DNA from: Zonotrichia leucophrys gambelii | Lineage: Eukaryota; Chordata; Aves; Passeriformes; Passerellidae | Direction: 5' to 3' | Assembly: GCF_028769735.1 (NCBI RefSeq) | Contig: NC_088178.1 | Span: 7,878,001 to 7,942,000, forward strand | DNA length: 64,000 bases | Part shown: in pieces, positions 38,769 through 51,714 of the stretch | Layout of the letters: each line of letters opens with the position of its first letter | Position numbering within the stretch: the first letter of the stretch is position 1 | Notes under the pieces: model-generated | The model's database searches: none | What the model was told of the DNA's origin: nothing | What the model saw: the letters and a program-made list of their open reading frames with translations, nothing else | Position numbers and translations under genes: made by a program

Positions 38769-41700
38769 ACAGACTGAGATTCCCTGATACATTGAGGGTT
38801 TGGGTTTTTTCCTTTTTCTCTCATTGCTGGATCCTTCTTAATACCTCTCCTCGCACATGCCTTGTTCAATTTCTTCCAGGCTCTATCTCTGTAGTGATGG
38901 TTGGGATGTTCCACATCAGTGCTGAGGGGCAGCTGAGGGCTGGAATAGAATGTAGTTATTTTCTCTGACTGAGAGATTACAGAATTATATGTAAAACAAA
39001 ATGGTTGTGCTATATATGGAGATATTGTCTGTGCCTGGAAAATCTCCTCCAGTGCAAGACTCAGGGAAATTCAATGTCTCCCATGTTCACCTCTGAGGTG
39101 GGTGCCAGCTGCAGGTATCCCACTGGTGATCACAGGGTCCCTTGCAAACCTGTATTTCTGCCATCAGGGAGCTTTGGGGGTTTACCCTCATTTTCTCAGG
39201 AAGGAAAGGTGGAAGCAAGAGCTCAAGCACATGATCAGACAGAGAATCTGCACAGAGGGAATTAATGGGAAATCAGGGTTCAGAAATTCTGCTGCTGAAC
39301 AAAGTTTGGTTCTTTTCTTTTTCAGTCACTGGGCTGAAACACAATGAACTGACAGATCATTTTTCAGCCCCTGCCTGAACATGCTGAACACCTGATTAGA
39401 AATTAGTGGCTATGAGAATATGGGATGTAGTGATGTCTCTACAAGCAAGGAGCAGAATGGCAAGAACAGAGGAATAGCTTTTCCAGCTGCAGAGGAGAAA
39501 GTAACTGGCCAACTTCTGCAGTTCTTCACAAAACCAGATTATTTTAATCTGCACTCTAATATACTTTAATTAATGAAGAAAGAGTATTAATTTTAGAACT
39601 TGCTTCTAATAGTTCTTTGGTCACCAGCAATTCTCATTTTTAAGAGGAGGTTTTGTGAATTTGTAGTTCTTGTCTTTGATGGCTTTAGCTGATGTATTTC
39701 ATTTTTCATGATGGAGTAAATGTTGAATGATGGACCACTTTATTATCTTTAATAGAGCAAAAAATAATTTCAAACTATTTTATCCTTTGTTTTGAACTGG
39801 GCAGTAATTCAGCACTTGTGGATTTAATTCAAGTACATAGACCTGTGAGCATGTACGACTATTAGGGTGCTGTATCCTTCTGTTTTTTCCTATTAGTTTT
39901 CTGGAATGAAACTGTCTGCACCCTCTTCCTGCTGCATGGTGCTGTGACTTCTCTGTTTTCTACAGGCTCTTGACCATTTATGTTTGATATATTGAAGTGC
40001 AGATAAACAAAGTATTAAAAGAGAAGTTTATGATACTGCTCCTTGATACTCCTGAAGTACTGAACAGTACTTCTGTTTTTTTCCTGGCACTGATACTTGA
40101 TAATGTCTGGATGTTTTCCAAGTCATGTCTTCAATCACTTTGAGATATGTCAATCAGACTAAACAAGAAATTTACCAAACATGAATTATATTATGCCTTT
40201 TTATCCAGTCTAGTTCAACATCATTTTCTCTAGAATATTTTACAGCTTATCTAGGCTAGTTTTGATAAATTCAAATATTTTTTCATCTGAATGTTTGGTT
40301 GACCTCTAATCCTTATTCCAGATTATAATTTAAAATATTTTTATCTCAGCCAAAAAGAACTGTAAATCAGATTTTACACCCTAGTTACACGTTTTGCCTG
40401 TAATAAAACTGGAATTTATCTTTGTATTTCTTTTTATAATAATTTGTGATAAAATAAGTATTTTTACTAGGGAGAGAGATGAATGATTTTCCTGTACTTT
40501 GCACATATTTGAGATTTAAAATTTTATGCTGATCTTTATGAGGGTGAACATGATTATGTTTCAAATTTTCAACAAACTCCTGCCCACTCCAAGATAGGGA
40601 TGGGAGGTTGGTGACATTGACCCTGCCAGAGCCCTTTCATAGCTGGCTGATATTGTGGCACAGAGTATTTCTCTCTCTAATAATCTCAACTCCTTTGCTA
40701 TAAGGAACTGGAGTTGAAGTCTTGAGGTGAAACAGGGCTGAACATGGCCCTGATGTTGCACCTTCTCCATCTGTGAAGGCTCCCTTTAAAATCCACCTAC
40801 TTCCTGTTTTGCATTTAGCATTTCTCCTAATTTTACCAGAAATTCCATTCTGGATCCAAGGAACAATCTTCAGTAACAATGTCATCAAAACTTGATTTAT
40901 TAAGTGAATTCATCTATTAACTGTTTTTAAAATAAAAATAGCTGACCTTCACTATTGTCCTTGGAGATTAGTTTTGGCACGTGGCAAATGTCACTTGGTA
41001 TTAAGCACAGAGTGTAAATCCCCCCTGCCTAATTATCTCAAAAAAGTTGGATTTTCTCTCTCTTTTTCCTCTCTCTTCAGAATTCTGTGGTTTGGTGGTT
41101 GTTCTTCCACACCACTGCCATAAGGAGTGTTTGGGTACAAGGAGTCTGTTTGCGCTGAAGTGCCGATCATCGCACCCCGGGGTTGAAGCTGCAGCCTTGC
41201 AGTGTGCCTGGTGGGGAGGTGTGACAGCAGGCAATTACATTTACTCAGGTGCAAGCCACAGAGCGAGTCATGGCTCAGCCAGGAGTGTTTTCCTGTTCCT
41301 TTTTATGGGGGAAGCAGAAAAAAGGAAGGAAGCTGTTCCATATCAATTGGCTTGTCTCTTCTTGTCTGCTGGCTGTCTGTGCCAGAGTTTCAGGTAATTT
41401 TTCCCTCACTCTCATCTATTAACTCATGCTTGTTAATTCTAGTAAGGAAAAGCCAAAAAGCAAAGTGTAGAGCTCCTTTTTCTTGATCTACTACATAAGA
41501 GCTGTGACATTCCTGTTCTGGTTCATTTACTGCTGAGAAATGCTCATGTAAAAGGAAAAACAAACCACCCCAACCTTTCTCTGTTAACAAGAATGAGCAG
41601 AAGGTTGAAGTATCACATGGACAAGATGACTGAATTCACTGTAGGTTTTTGCCCATATAAAATGTAGCTGAATTGCACAGTGTAGAAGTTTGGAATGAAC

Positions 41701-41824
41701 TTGGTGTAATGCAAAGAGTTCATAAGGTGCAGAAATTCAGTGAATGTTCACAGAGTGTATGTATTTCATCTCAGCTGCTCCTATCCTTTTTAAACTAAGA
41801 GTGCCAGCATTAAAATAATTGCCT

Positions 41825-41834
41825 TGATTGACAG
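41825..41834 (+). promoter_or_regulatory. PBX/PREP-type composite motif TGATTGACAG
   Basis: TGATTGACAG is the classic paired PBX-MEIS/PREP recognition sequence. It lies next to AAAATAATT, a homeodomain-like motif, in AT-rich DNA. A single 10-mer can arise by chance in 64 kb, so enhancer function is inference. Confidence 0.2.
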
Positions 41835-44356
41835 CTAGAGGATATTTCTATTTTTGTATTTTCTCTTGGAACAGCACAAACTTGCAGTTTGATAAGCATT
41901 CCTTGATTAAATACTCTCTGTCTGCTGTAACGTGGGGCTAGGCTGAACAGAAAGGAGACACTCCTGATAATGGCTTCTCATGTTTGCAAGGATTTAACTT
42001 GATTCAAACACGGGGATCAACCAGGCTGAACCTGCCATCGGAAATGTATTTGTAAGGACTTGTTTGGGAATAGTAAATGGGCTTGGGTGACCCCTTTGTC
42101 AGAGTCTCCAAGCAGCAATCTGCCAGGAATGTGCTTCTGCAAGGCAAGGACAAACCCCAGGGATGCTCTGCACTGTGCTGGGGGGTTAAGCTACACCTGC
42201 ACTCATTACAGCTCTGTACATGCTCATTGGATTTATTGGGGCCAGCCCCTCTCTCTACAAGTGGAGCAGTTAAAGACTCAATGAAAATCTCTTTTGTGCA
42301 ATGTTGTTTAAACTGTTCCTCCTGCAATGGACTTAACCAATGTCAGCAATGTTACAGCTAATTTGATTCTTGGTGCTAGGAATGTGCAAAAGGGAGCTGT
42401 GTTACTGTTTTAGAATTCTCATTTAGCCTGGCTCTAGAGGTGAAAGAAGATATAAAATTATTGCAGAAACACCCACAGAACCCATACATTAAAAAAAATT
42501 AAGGCAACAATAAGCATCCCATAAATGTGTCTATTTTGAAGGGAGTTTTTTTTTTTTTTTTAAGTGAATCTCCTAAAATTTAATCCAGATTCAGAATAAC
42601 TTATTCAGGCTGCTGAGTATGAATGCATTTCAGTAATTCCATTTTCTTAAATATATACTGCATCCAAAAGTGAGGTTATTTAATTAGCTGATGGAAAGTC
42701 TTCAGTTTCCTAGATGCTTGAGTCTGGACACTTGAGGAGCTAGGGGAAGTCTGCTCTGCTTGTCTGTGGGTGGAAAAAAAAGGGAAACTAATGAGAGTAA
42801 GGTAACATCCTGAGAGTAGGTACTTTTCACATAAGTAAACTCTCTGAACTGTAAGGGACATTTGTCTGTAGCTGAATTTTTCTGGAAAAAATATTTGCCT
42901 GTCTGCCCTTATGTTTCACTTACAAGTGGACTTCAGTTGAATTTGCCAAGGTTTTTTCCGTATTTAGACAATTTTAGTATTACACCCTGCTTGTGTTACC
43001 AGAAATTAGGCTGGAAACACAACACAGTTACTTGAGTAAGTGGCATTTTGTAAGGGAGACAAATCCTTTCTGGTGATGCTTATTTTTCATGATGGATTTG
43101 TGTGCTTTATCTGACTAGATATGTTTTTGCTGAATTTTTTCAGTGAGTAATTTGGAATAGTGCTGCAACTGAGATGAGACTAACAAGCGCAATCTCTATG
43201 TGAAGACATGTGTACAACCACTAAGCTTCTCCAGCATTCTTGGGAATAGTGCTGCCTATTTACCTATTCTGACAAAAGAATAGATAAAATTCTTATTCTT
43301 TGTCTGAACTGGCTGGGGTTCTATTACTGCTGAAAGAGAACCTTTCCTCCTCTAGTGTCAACTCTCTGTACTGGGTCCAAACAAGGCTGTGGCAAAGGCA
43401 GCTGGAGACTGATGGTAAAATGGACTTTTGTTCATTTTTAGAATTTTTCTGTGGTAACATCTCTAAAATAATCTCGCCCTCAAGATGTCTTTTTACACTC
43501 TTGATTTTATCTAACCTAAAAGCTACCTATGAGAAAAATCCATCCACTTTCTCTGCTGCCTTATTGCATGTAAATTTTTGCCTTATTTTTGCTCCCAGAC
43601 TATCAGATTATGTAATTCTATACCTTCAAGTCCACTTTGTTGATAAACATATTTCCATAATCCTGGAGATCCAAGTATGTTCTTGAATTGCCTACAGTTA
43701 ATTAAAATTTTAATAGTTTTAAAAAAGCAATGACTCAGGAGCTGTTACAACATAACAGGAGAACTTGCAATGGCACAGTCAGTAACTGCACTTCCACATA
43801 GTCTGTAATGCATTATGTGAATTAAGGATGTTTTTCAGTTAGTAAGAGTTGCAATAAGTCATTTTACCCATCTATTGTAAATGACCAGCTAAATCTCAGA
43901 GTAAAACCTGCTAGTGGCTACAAAAGTGGTACTAAATAAGAAAGTTATTTTAAACTTCAATTTGGTGAAGTCTTTACTTAAAGGAATATTTAATTGCTGT
44001 TGGAATAATACTTTTCTAAAAGGATAATAACCTCCTTTCATTGTGCCACAATAGAAATGTTTAAGACTCACTTTTTTATTTATGTCTAGATAAAGTAAAT
44101 TCACTGAAGTATTAAGTTGAAAGATGTGATCAGATGATATTAAAATACCATTTATATTTTCATAAAATGATCTTGTCAAAGAACAAAAGACTTTTTGTAT
44201 GAGACTAAAAAAATTCAATTTTTTGTTACCATATATTTCAAATGGCTAAACCCAGATAACTGTAAGGAAGTTACAGCCTCCTGTTTCTAATTCCCAGAGT
44301 ATGCTAATCTGGGCATTTCTTTAATATTTGCCAGAGCATTTTACTGAACAACTACT

Positions 44357-44386
44357 TTTAAATTAATTTTAAAAAATTAATTTAAA
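44357..44386. repeat. 14-bp perfect AT-only inverted repeat
   Basis: TTTAAATTAATTTT (44357-44370) and its exact reverse complement (44373-44386) are separated by two bases. Such tracts arise easily in AT-rich DNA but are prone to cruciform formation. Confidence 0.75.
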
Positions 44387-44389
44387 TAA

Positions 44390-47300
44390 TTTTAAGCAAG
44401 TTAACCCACATTCTTGTATTCATTGATTAGGTACAATATACACACACCTCAATGTGAAGCTATATTTTCCCCTAAAATATATCTGTGGATCTTTCCCCAC
44501 AGAACTGGACCAGAAAGGGCAGTTGCAAAGCTAGGGGCAGTTGTTTTTGACTGTGAAACCAGATGCTGCAACCTTCTGTGTACATCCTGCAGGTCCTGTG
44601 GGTGTCTGAGAGTGCTCCCCACTGTTAGAATATTCCTCATGTGTGGCAAAAGCCATTTGCAAACTTTGAGTTTTCTTTTTTTAACCCCCAAGGCCACAGA
44701 AAAGATTATTCACAGTCACTTATGGAGTATAGAATGAGCAAATTTTTGTGCAATTAAATGTAAATATTCTGTTTAATTCTGTAATAGCAAGCTAACTTGG
44801 AGATTGGATGTTTTAGACTACATTTAGTCCAGCAGACTGTCAGATGGGAACATGGCATGACAATGGAAGCAATCACCATAAGTCTGCTGACTTAATATGA
44901 CTTAAGTCAAATTGAGTTCCATAAAGCCTCACTTTGTAAAATATTTTGAGGTTTCATTTAATGACATTTTAAAAATTCAGGTTTACAAGCAGGATAACTC
45001 GTATTCAATTCCTCTTTTATAGTATTATAGGATTATAGTATTTTTCCAATAACAGTTTATTTGATAGAGGTACTTAGAGTAGGCTTGACTTTGCAACTCT
45101 AGTAAAAAACCAACTTTTGAAAGAATTACAGGTTTTTAAAGAATTTTGTGCTGGGTACATGATTGTTTCTCAACTGCTGATAGATCCGGGGGCCTGGCTG
45201 GGTGCAGCTGCACTAAAATAAACCCACAGTTATCTCAGTGAGGACAAAAGGGCAGCCTGAGGTGTTGCTGGACAGCACTTCCCTGTGTCTCAGGACAAAG
45301 GTGGGACCAGTTTGCTCTGAAACACCTCTGTGTTTAATCCCCAGAGAGAGCAATTGCTGTGTGGTCCTGGGTGAGGAGAGGGTGAGCGCGTGGTTTTCCC
45401 CAAAATCCCTCTGAATTACCTCCAGGTTCAGGCAAGTTCTGAGATCACACCCACAAAGGATGCTTGCAGGTAGTTACCCTGGGAGAAGAGGAACAAAGGA
45501 AGTTGACTGCTGTGAGGAAAGCAGATGAAAAGCAGCACTGGAGCTGGCCCCATCCTTATGCAGTGTGTGCTGCACGGCTGCATTTCCCGTCAGCTGTGGA
45601 TGTGGAAAGAGGCGGCACCTGCAATCAGGCACTGTCTCTGAAACCTGGCAAGGTTTAAAAAACTGTTGTCAATATTTTCTATGATCTGGTCATTTGTTCA
45701 TGAATGACCTTAGATTTATGCTTTTTTTATTACTGATTTTGCAATTCTTGGCACATGCCTTTATTCTCTTGCAGCGCACCTTATTGTGCATATTTTGTTT
45801 TGTGTGGAAACAGGGAAAAGTTAGTGGCAAAGCCCAGGGTTCATAGGGTTCTGGAATGTTTAAATAATGTTCCAAATGATACTGGTGGTAAATGCATTCC
45901 ATAAAAGCTTCTAGTGCAAATTCCTTGTTAAAGAACACCTACTGGCGGATTTTCTGGGGAGCAGGTTAGTTTGTACCAGGTCAGATGTACATTTAGAAAC
46001 GATGATGTATTGTACATTCTCAAACAAAGGAAAGAAGATGCAAAGATAGGTTAAATCTGTGATTATTTTGCTGGGTTTTTTGTTGTTTTTGTTTTAATTT
46101 TAAAAAAGGTATGACAGAAATTTTCTGCTGCAGCACAGCAATTTTTACCTGTATTGTATCATGGTTGTTTTTATTTCAGTTAAAGCTGGCCACAATCCTT
46201 GACTGTCATCCTGCCTCAGATAGGTCAGCTATGGTATTTTTTCTTTCAAAAGCAGATTAACATTTAATTTACTTGGTAGGTATAGCTTTCAACAGCAAAA
46301 ATATTTGCTCATGTAGTTAATAGCAGTCTATTATACCATTAAAATCGTTGGCATTTTGCTCTTGACATTTTCCCATCAAACAAGTTATTAACTATTGTTG
46401 ATTATTTGCTAATGACTTTGGAAATTGTGACCCAATTTACAATGTGTTGAAAGCCTTCCCTTTGATTTTTCATAAGTAAACTCTAAAGCAAACAAATCAC
46501 CAGTTTTAAAAATTTCACTTATTAAATTTGTTTATTTGGCACTTTCACCAAAACTCTTGTGTCAGGGAGTCTAGAGAGGGAAATCAAAGTTGCCAGGGAG
46601 TCAACAGAAGGCATAAAGCACCCACTCCAGGCAGGCAAGTCCAGTTTGGTTTTGTTGCAGAGCAGGATGGGGCCACAAGTGTTAATTCAGAGTGATGAGT
46701 GTTAGCTCAGTTGTGTCTGAAAGCCTTGTAATTCAGCTCAGTGAGAGTTCCCTTTTAGGGAAGGACTGCCAGAACCTCCTGGTTTGATTAGGTGTGAATC
46801 AATGAATCTCTCTACTTTTGTGTTCAGAAGTAGAACTGACGGTGAGGGTATGATGGGTCTCCCTTCACTGTGCTGCTTTCTCATGTTGTAAACCTCCAGG
46901 TGTTTTCTAGTGTGTGTTTGCATGTCCACTTGGCACAACACTGTTCTATTTCATGTGGGCAATGTTCTGAAGCTGAAAATAATTACCCTGAAGTTTAATT
47001 ATCTTTTAGCCACTGTCATTCTATCTCATGAAATATAATCATTAATAGTTGTCTATATTTTATCTTTGCCCAGCTAATATCAGGTAAGCATTCTCCAGAG
47101 GTCTATCTGCTGCTGATAATCAAGTTCCTGACTATAATCCCATGAAGGAAGAATGTGTTTATCAGTCATGCTAAAATGTGCTTTAATTGTCATTAACCCT
47201 CTACAACAGGGTGACTGTGTTTGAATAGTGGGGGATGAGACCCACTGGCTCTTCCTAGCATGGTGGAAAGAAAGATAGGCAGAAAAAGCCAGCTCCAAGG

Positions 47301-50300
47301 GGACTGATGACAGTTCTGAAGAATATGCAAACTCTTTTTATTAGACATATGGCTGAATTGGGTTGGTATTTTCTAGCACAAAGATACATTAAAAGAAAGC
47401 ACTTAATATTATATTGCTTATCTAGTCTGGTTACAAAACTAGAGTGTCACCAAATATAGGACATATTATGACGATAACATGGTTATTTGGCATTACATGT
47501 TCTGTTTGTGTTGTGATAGGGTGGAGCAAGCATTTGCCATGGGATACAAAAATCACTAAGAGAGAAATCTACGTACCTAAAGAGCTTAGATACCCATAGT
47601 TTCTCTTTTAGTGAATGACATTTCTCATGTTTCCTGTGTGACAATCAAAAATGAGTGGCTAAAAGCATCAATGTAGCCATATTCCATGGAAAAGAAACAG
47701 TCACTGGAAACACCACCTTTATTTCTTCAGTGTCCTAAGCAGTCTTCAAAAACAATTTTTTTCTAAGCTAGAGTTTCTAATTAAGAAGGTGCCTTCCATT
47801 TTGGGACTACTTCTCAGTCACAGGGTTATTAACACATTGTCTAAAGCTTGTACTGCACATGAAGATAAAGACTGTGCCAAATAAGGCCCAGGTGATAAGC
47901 CAGCTACTGTCTTTGATACCAGTAAACTCCTAAATCACTCTGTATAAAAGGCATTTAATGCATCCTGGACTGGGTATCCCTTCCTTGCAATTTCCTGGGA
48001 AATTGTTGCAGGACAGCTGCTTTCTTCAGAGGGGGTCCATGTCCTGGTACCCAGATGTAATCCAAGGACAGCAGCAGATTTACAGGAGCAATCATTAGTG
48101 GGGGGCTGAGAGTGAAGAGGGAGTTGCTAAGGGAGAAGAGTGGGAAATCACTGCAACAAGAATGAGTGTCAGGCGTTAGATGGAGCTTTTTGTCAGGCGT
48201 AATTTGATAGGGAGAAAAATGGCAAAAAGCGAGTGAATGTATGTAAAAGATATGCAGCATCATTGACAAGTCAAGGCTGAAACAAATGATGAAGTCACAT
48301 TTCTTGTTTTACCTAAGTGATCTATTTATCACTGCCTTGTTTGTGCTTGCTTAAGAAAATACCAGTATATCATCAGGCACAACAGATGAGGTACCAAAAC
48401 TAAGCTTTTGAATATCCTTAATGCAAAATTAGTGAACCAAACCTGGGGACTTAATCTTGGGGACATGTTTATATCAGCTGAAGCTGCCAAAATAAACATG
48501 GCAAAAAAATTGTGTGTTTCTGTGATTTATATTGCTCTGAGGCTATATCAAATGTTTTGATATTTATTCAGTAGCACTTGGTTGTATGATTTCCAGCTTT
48601 TCTGAGAGCCTTATCTTCAAAATTCTATTTATTCAAGGGTTCTGTTTGTTGTTATCAGGCTGTTCTGTGAGAGTTTATCCTATTGCTCCCTAAAGATCGA
48701 ATTTAAGCATGAAAAGAATTGCTTGCTGTTTCTGGAGGGTTAAGGTTTTATACAAAATTCTTGTAATTTGTTTGCTTTCCTATCCTTAAGTATACCACAA
48801 TCTGCCTAGCAGATGTGCTGAGAATGAAACAGATATAAAAGTAGGAAAATATTTGCTAGGGGTATGGGAGATTGATAAAATGAAACTTATTTGTCCACTT
48901 TTCTTACTGCCCTAAGTTCTTATTAAACCACCAGACTCAGTGCTTTGAAATTCCCTTTCACTTCAGTATAGCAGAGTCTTCCAGTTGAGCGTGAATCTCT
49001 CTTATATAACAAGATAGGAACAATTTACTGTAGTATCTCAAAAGATATAAAATTAATTAGTCAAATATACAAAATATGCATTTGGCAAAATAAACACAAT
49101 TTTGCAGTTTGTTTCAGTTATCAACCAGGAATGTCAGTGTAATGTACAGGAACTCTGAGTGTTTGAAAACAATCTGATATCACCCACAGAAGCAAAATGT
49201 GGACTAAATATGCATGGGCCTTGGGATTAATAATAGCAAGGCTCTGCTATCCCCATCTCCATCAGTGCCCCATGCAGGAGCTCTGGATGCACCAGAACTC
49301 ACCTTGCTTCCAGCATCACCCCTGCCCTCCCTTGCCTGTTTGCCTGCACCTGCAGAGCTCAGCAGTGTCTGACTCATTTTGTTGGGGATGCCTCCTGGGC
49401 AGTGGCCATGTCATGGGTGTGTTCAAAGAGCAAAGGCTCAAATACTGATATACACCTTCCAAAGTGTTTATCTCTGCCCCACTGATCCCTTCTAGGTGCA
49501 TTCCCAAGGTGCCATGGATATCCCATGAGTGTCCAGCACTCCTGCAGGCCAGGGGGTACTGCTGCACAAACCAGCAGTGCCACCAAGTCACAAGCTCAGA
49601 TTTTGCCAAGCAGCCATGAGTGTTTCTGTTCAGTGCATTGCATCTCTGGCTGAGGCTCAGCAGCAGCTCCATGTGCCTGCTTCCCTGGCAGACGCATGGA
49701 ACAAATAACAAATAACCCCTATCTCATCTGGCTCTGGCTTAGGGCTGCCTGCACCTCACCCAGGCCCTGCCTATCTGTCCTGCACACTAATTGTGTTATT
49801 GGCTGATGGAGCCATCCATCAGGAAAAACACAAGCACTCTGATTTCTGCATGGGGAACAAACTGCTGCTCACAAAATGTCCTACAGCTGCATTTCATAAA
49901 GTTTTCAATACGCTGCCGTATGAGATCCATAGTGCAAGAACTTGTACTTCCAAAGACAGGAAATCTTCTGCATGCAGTTTCTAAATGTTCCAAAATGGCC
50001 AGTGGTTTTGCAGACTGTTAACATTAACACTTAATGATAGGTCAATATTCATCTCATCAGTATATTTGCTGAATTTTCACTACAGCATGCTTTAGGGAGC
50101 AATTTACTAGTAATTCCAAGTAAATTTTAGCTAATAAATAATTTGCTCCTGTTTGCGTTACAAAAGTAAAAAAGCAAACCACATCACTCTAATACTATAC
50201 TACAAATAATATTACTGCTTCAGTAAGCCTTCTACTTCTCTTATTTCCCTTCCTGCTTTTTCTGCTAGTTACCTTTCAGGAATAAAAAAAATGATGAATT

Positions 50301-50912
50301 AATTAGTGCAAATGTATGATAATTATTGTCAGATGAAATAAACATAAAATACAAATGGGTTATAACTAATCAATAATTATGTACTGTGCTCAATCTTCAA
50401 TATGCAGGGCATGTCTAAATAGCATAATTATAATGAAAATCAAATTATTGCACAGCTGTGTTGATTATGGAGCACCATTATAACTTTCATCCTCTTCATT
50501 TGGTTCCTGCTTAAGTCATGCTTCTGTGCCCACTTCTTAATATTAGAAAATGTCTCTCTCTTCTGTGCATTGATTTATAGTTAATATTGAGGCATAAAAT
50601 TTCCTATTATTGTGGCTTTCTCAAGGTCTTTCACAGGGATTCTACAGACAGGCTCCAGATTCTTTCAGGGCAATAATATGGAAGCATGGAAGCAATATGG
50701 AATATTAAAGACAAACTTAAATGGTATATATCCCTGTATTTGGATTTAATCTGTGCCTGAAGATATTTTGACCTAAGTTACTGAATATATTGAAGTTTCA
50801 TGGGAGTCAGCTGCATCCAGCTCATTCTGAGCTACTCAGATTTATCTTCATGGAATATGGAACAGGTAAAATTATTTATGACCCGTTCCGTCCCCTGTTC
50901 TTGCTTTGGATT
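44390..50912. other. Unique non-coding DNA, ~6.5 kb
   Basis: No gene or repeat family recognised. GC-richer parts at about 45180-45660 and 49200-49790 carry short overlapping frames on both strands (up to 131 codons), unrecognised. About 50030-50480 is AT-rich with many TAATTA/ATAATTAT-type homeodomain motifs. Confidence 0.5.
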
Positions 50913-51714
50913 GAATTACAGAATCACAGAATGAATTACAGAATGGACTAGATTGGAAAAGACCTTTGAGATCATCAAGTCCAACCTATGACCTAACCTA
51001 ACACCACCTCAGCAACTAAACCATGGCACTGGGTGTCCATGTCCAGTCTTTTTCTAACATGACTGTGACTTTTCTGCCTCCCTGGGCAGATGATTCCATT
51101 GCCCAATCACTCTTTCAGTGAAGGATTTTTTTCTGATGTTTAACCTAAACGTCCCTAGGCACAGCTTAAGTCTATGTCCTCTTGTTCTGTCAGTGGTTAC
51201 CTGGGAGAAGAGGCCAACCCCACCTGACTGCAGCCACCTTTCAGGAGGTTGTAGAGAGTGATCTCAAGGTCTCCCCTGAGCCTCCTTTTCTCCAGGCTGG
51301 ACACCCCCAGCACCCTCAGTGGTTCCTCACAGGGTTTGTGTTCCCAGTCCCTCATCAGTTTCCTCCTCTGGACGTGTCTGAGCATCTCAATGCCCTTCCC
51401 AAACTGAGGGCCCAGAACTGGGCACAGCACTCCAGGTGTGACCCCACCAGTGCTGAGTACAGGGGAAGGATGATTTCCCTGCTCCTGCTGGCCACACCAT
51501 TCCTGATCCAGGCCAGGCCCATTGGCCTTCTTGGCCACCAGGGCACTCTGCTGGCTCATGTCCAGCTGTCCCCCAGGTCCCTTCCTGCCCGGGCACTGTC
51601 CAGCCTGGAGTGCTGCTGGGCTTGTTGTGGCCCAAGTGCAGGACCTGGCACTTGGACTTGTTGAACTTCAGGTTATTGGACTTGGCCCATCTATCCAGGT
51701 CTCTTTGCAGAGCC
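50913..51714 (-). mobile_element. CR1 LINE, 5'-truncated, 3' ~0.8 kb
   Basis: On the minus strand this is the 3' end of a CR1 retrotransposon. It opens with CTCTGCAAAGAGACCTGG, runs through the C-terminal part of ORF2 (reverse-transcriptase protein), and closes with the GGTTGGACTTGATGATCTC block and an ATTCTGT(A/G) tail at 50913-50953. The ORF2 remnant shows the family signatures [17 protein letters not shown] and LKGGCS, but in different frames, so it is dead. Truncation and lack of the polymerase core mean it cannot move. Confidence 0.93.
51197..51560 (-). pseudogene. CR1 ORF2 C-terminal remnant (frameshifted)
   Basis: This lies inside the CR1 copy. The minus-strand frame at 51355-51546 carries [17 protein letters not shown], matching the CR1 ORF2 C-terminal region. 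Continuity then passes to the frame at 51197-51559, which carries [11 protein letters not shown] and LKGGCSQVG. At least one frameshift therefore separates them. The catalytic reverse-transcriptase and endonuclease domains lie upstream in CR1 and are absent here. Confidence 0.85.

Larger units (their letters stand above)
33213..44350. other. Unique non-coding DNA, ~11 kb
   Basis: No gene, RNA gene or interspersed repeat recognised, apart from the small repeats and motifs listed separately. A (TG)n run occurs at 36003-36019 and a T run of about 16 at 42546-42561. Open frames reach 116-128 codons (41047-41397, 43300-43686) without recognisable content. Confidence 0.5.

Noticed and set aside
42546..42561. 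T run as the poly(A) tail of a minus-strand processed pseudogene
   Set aside because: No cDNA-like sequence or target duplication is visible next to it.
51182..51664. 160-codon plus-strand frame
   Set aside because: It is antisense to the CR1 copy at 50913-51714, whose real coding direction is the minus strand.
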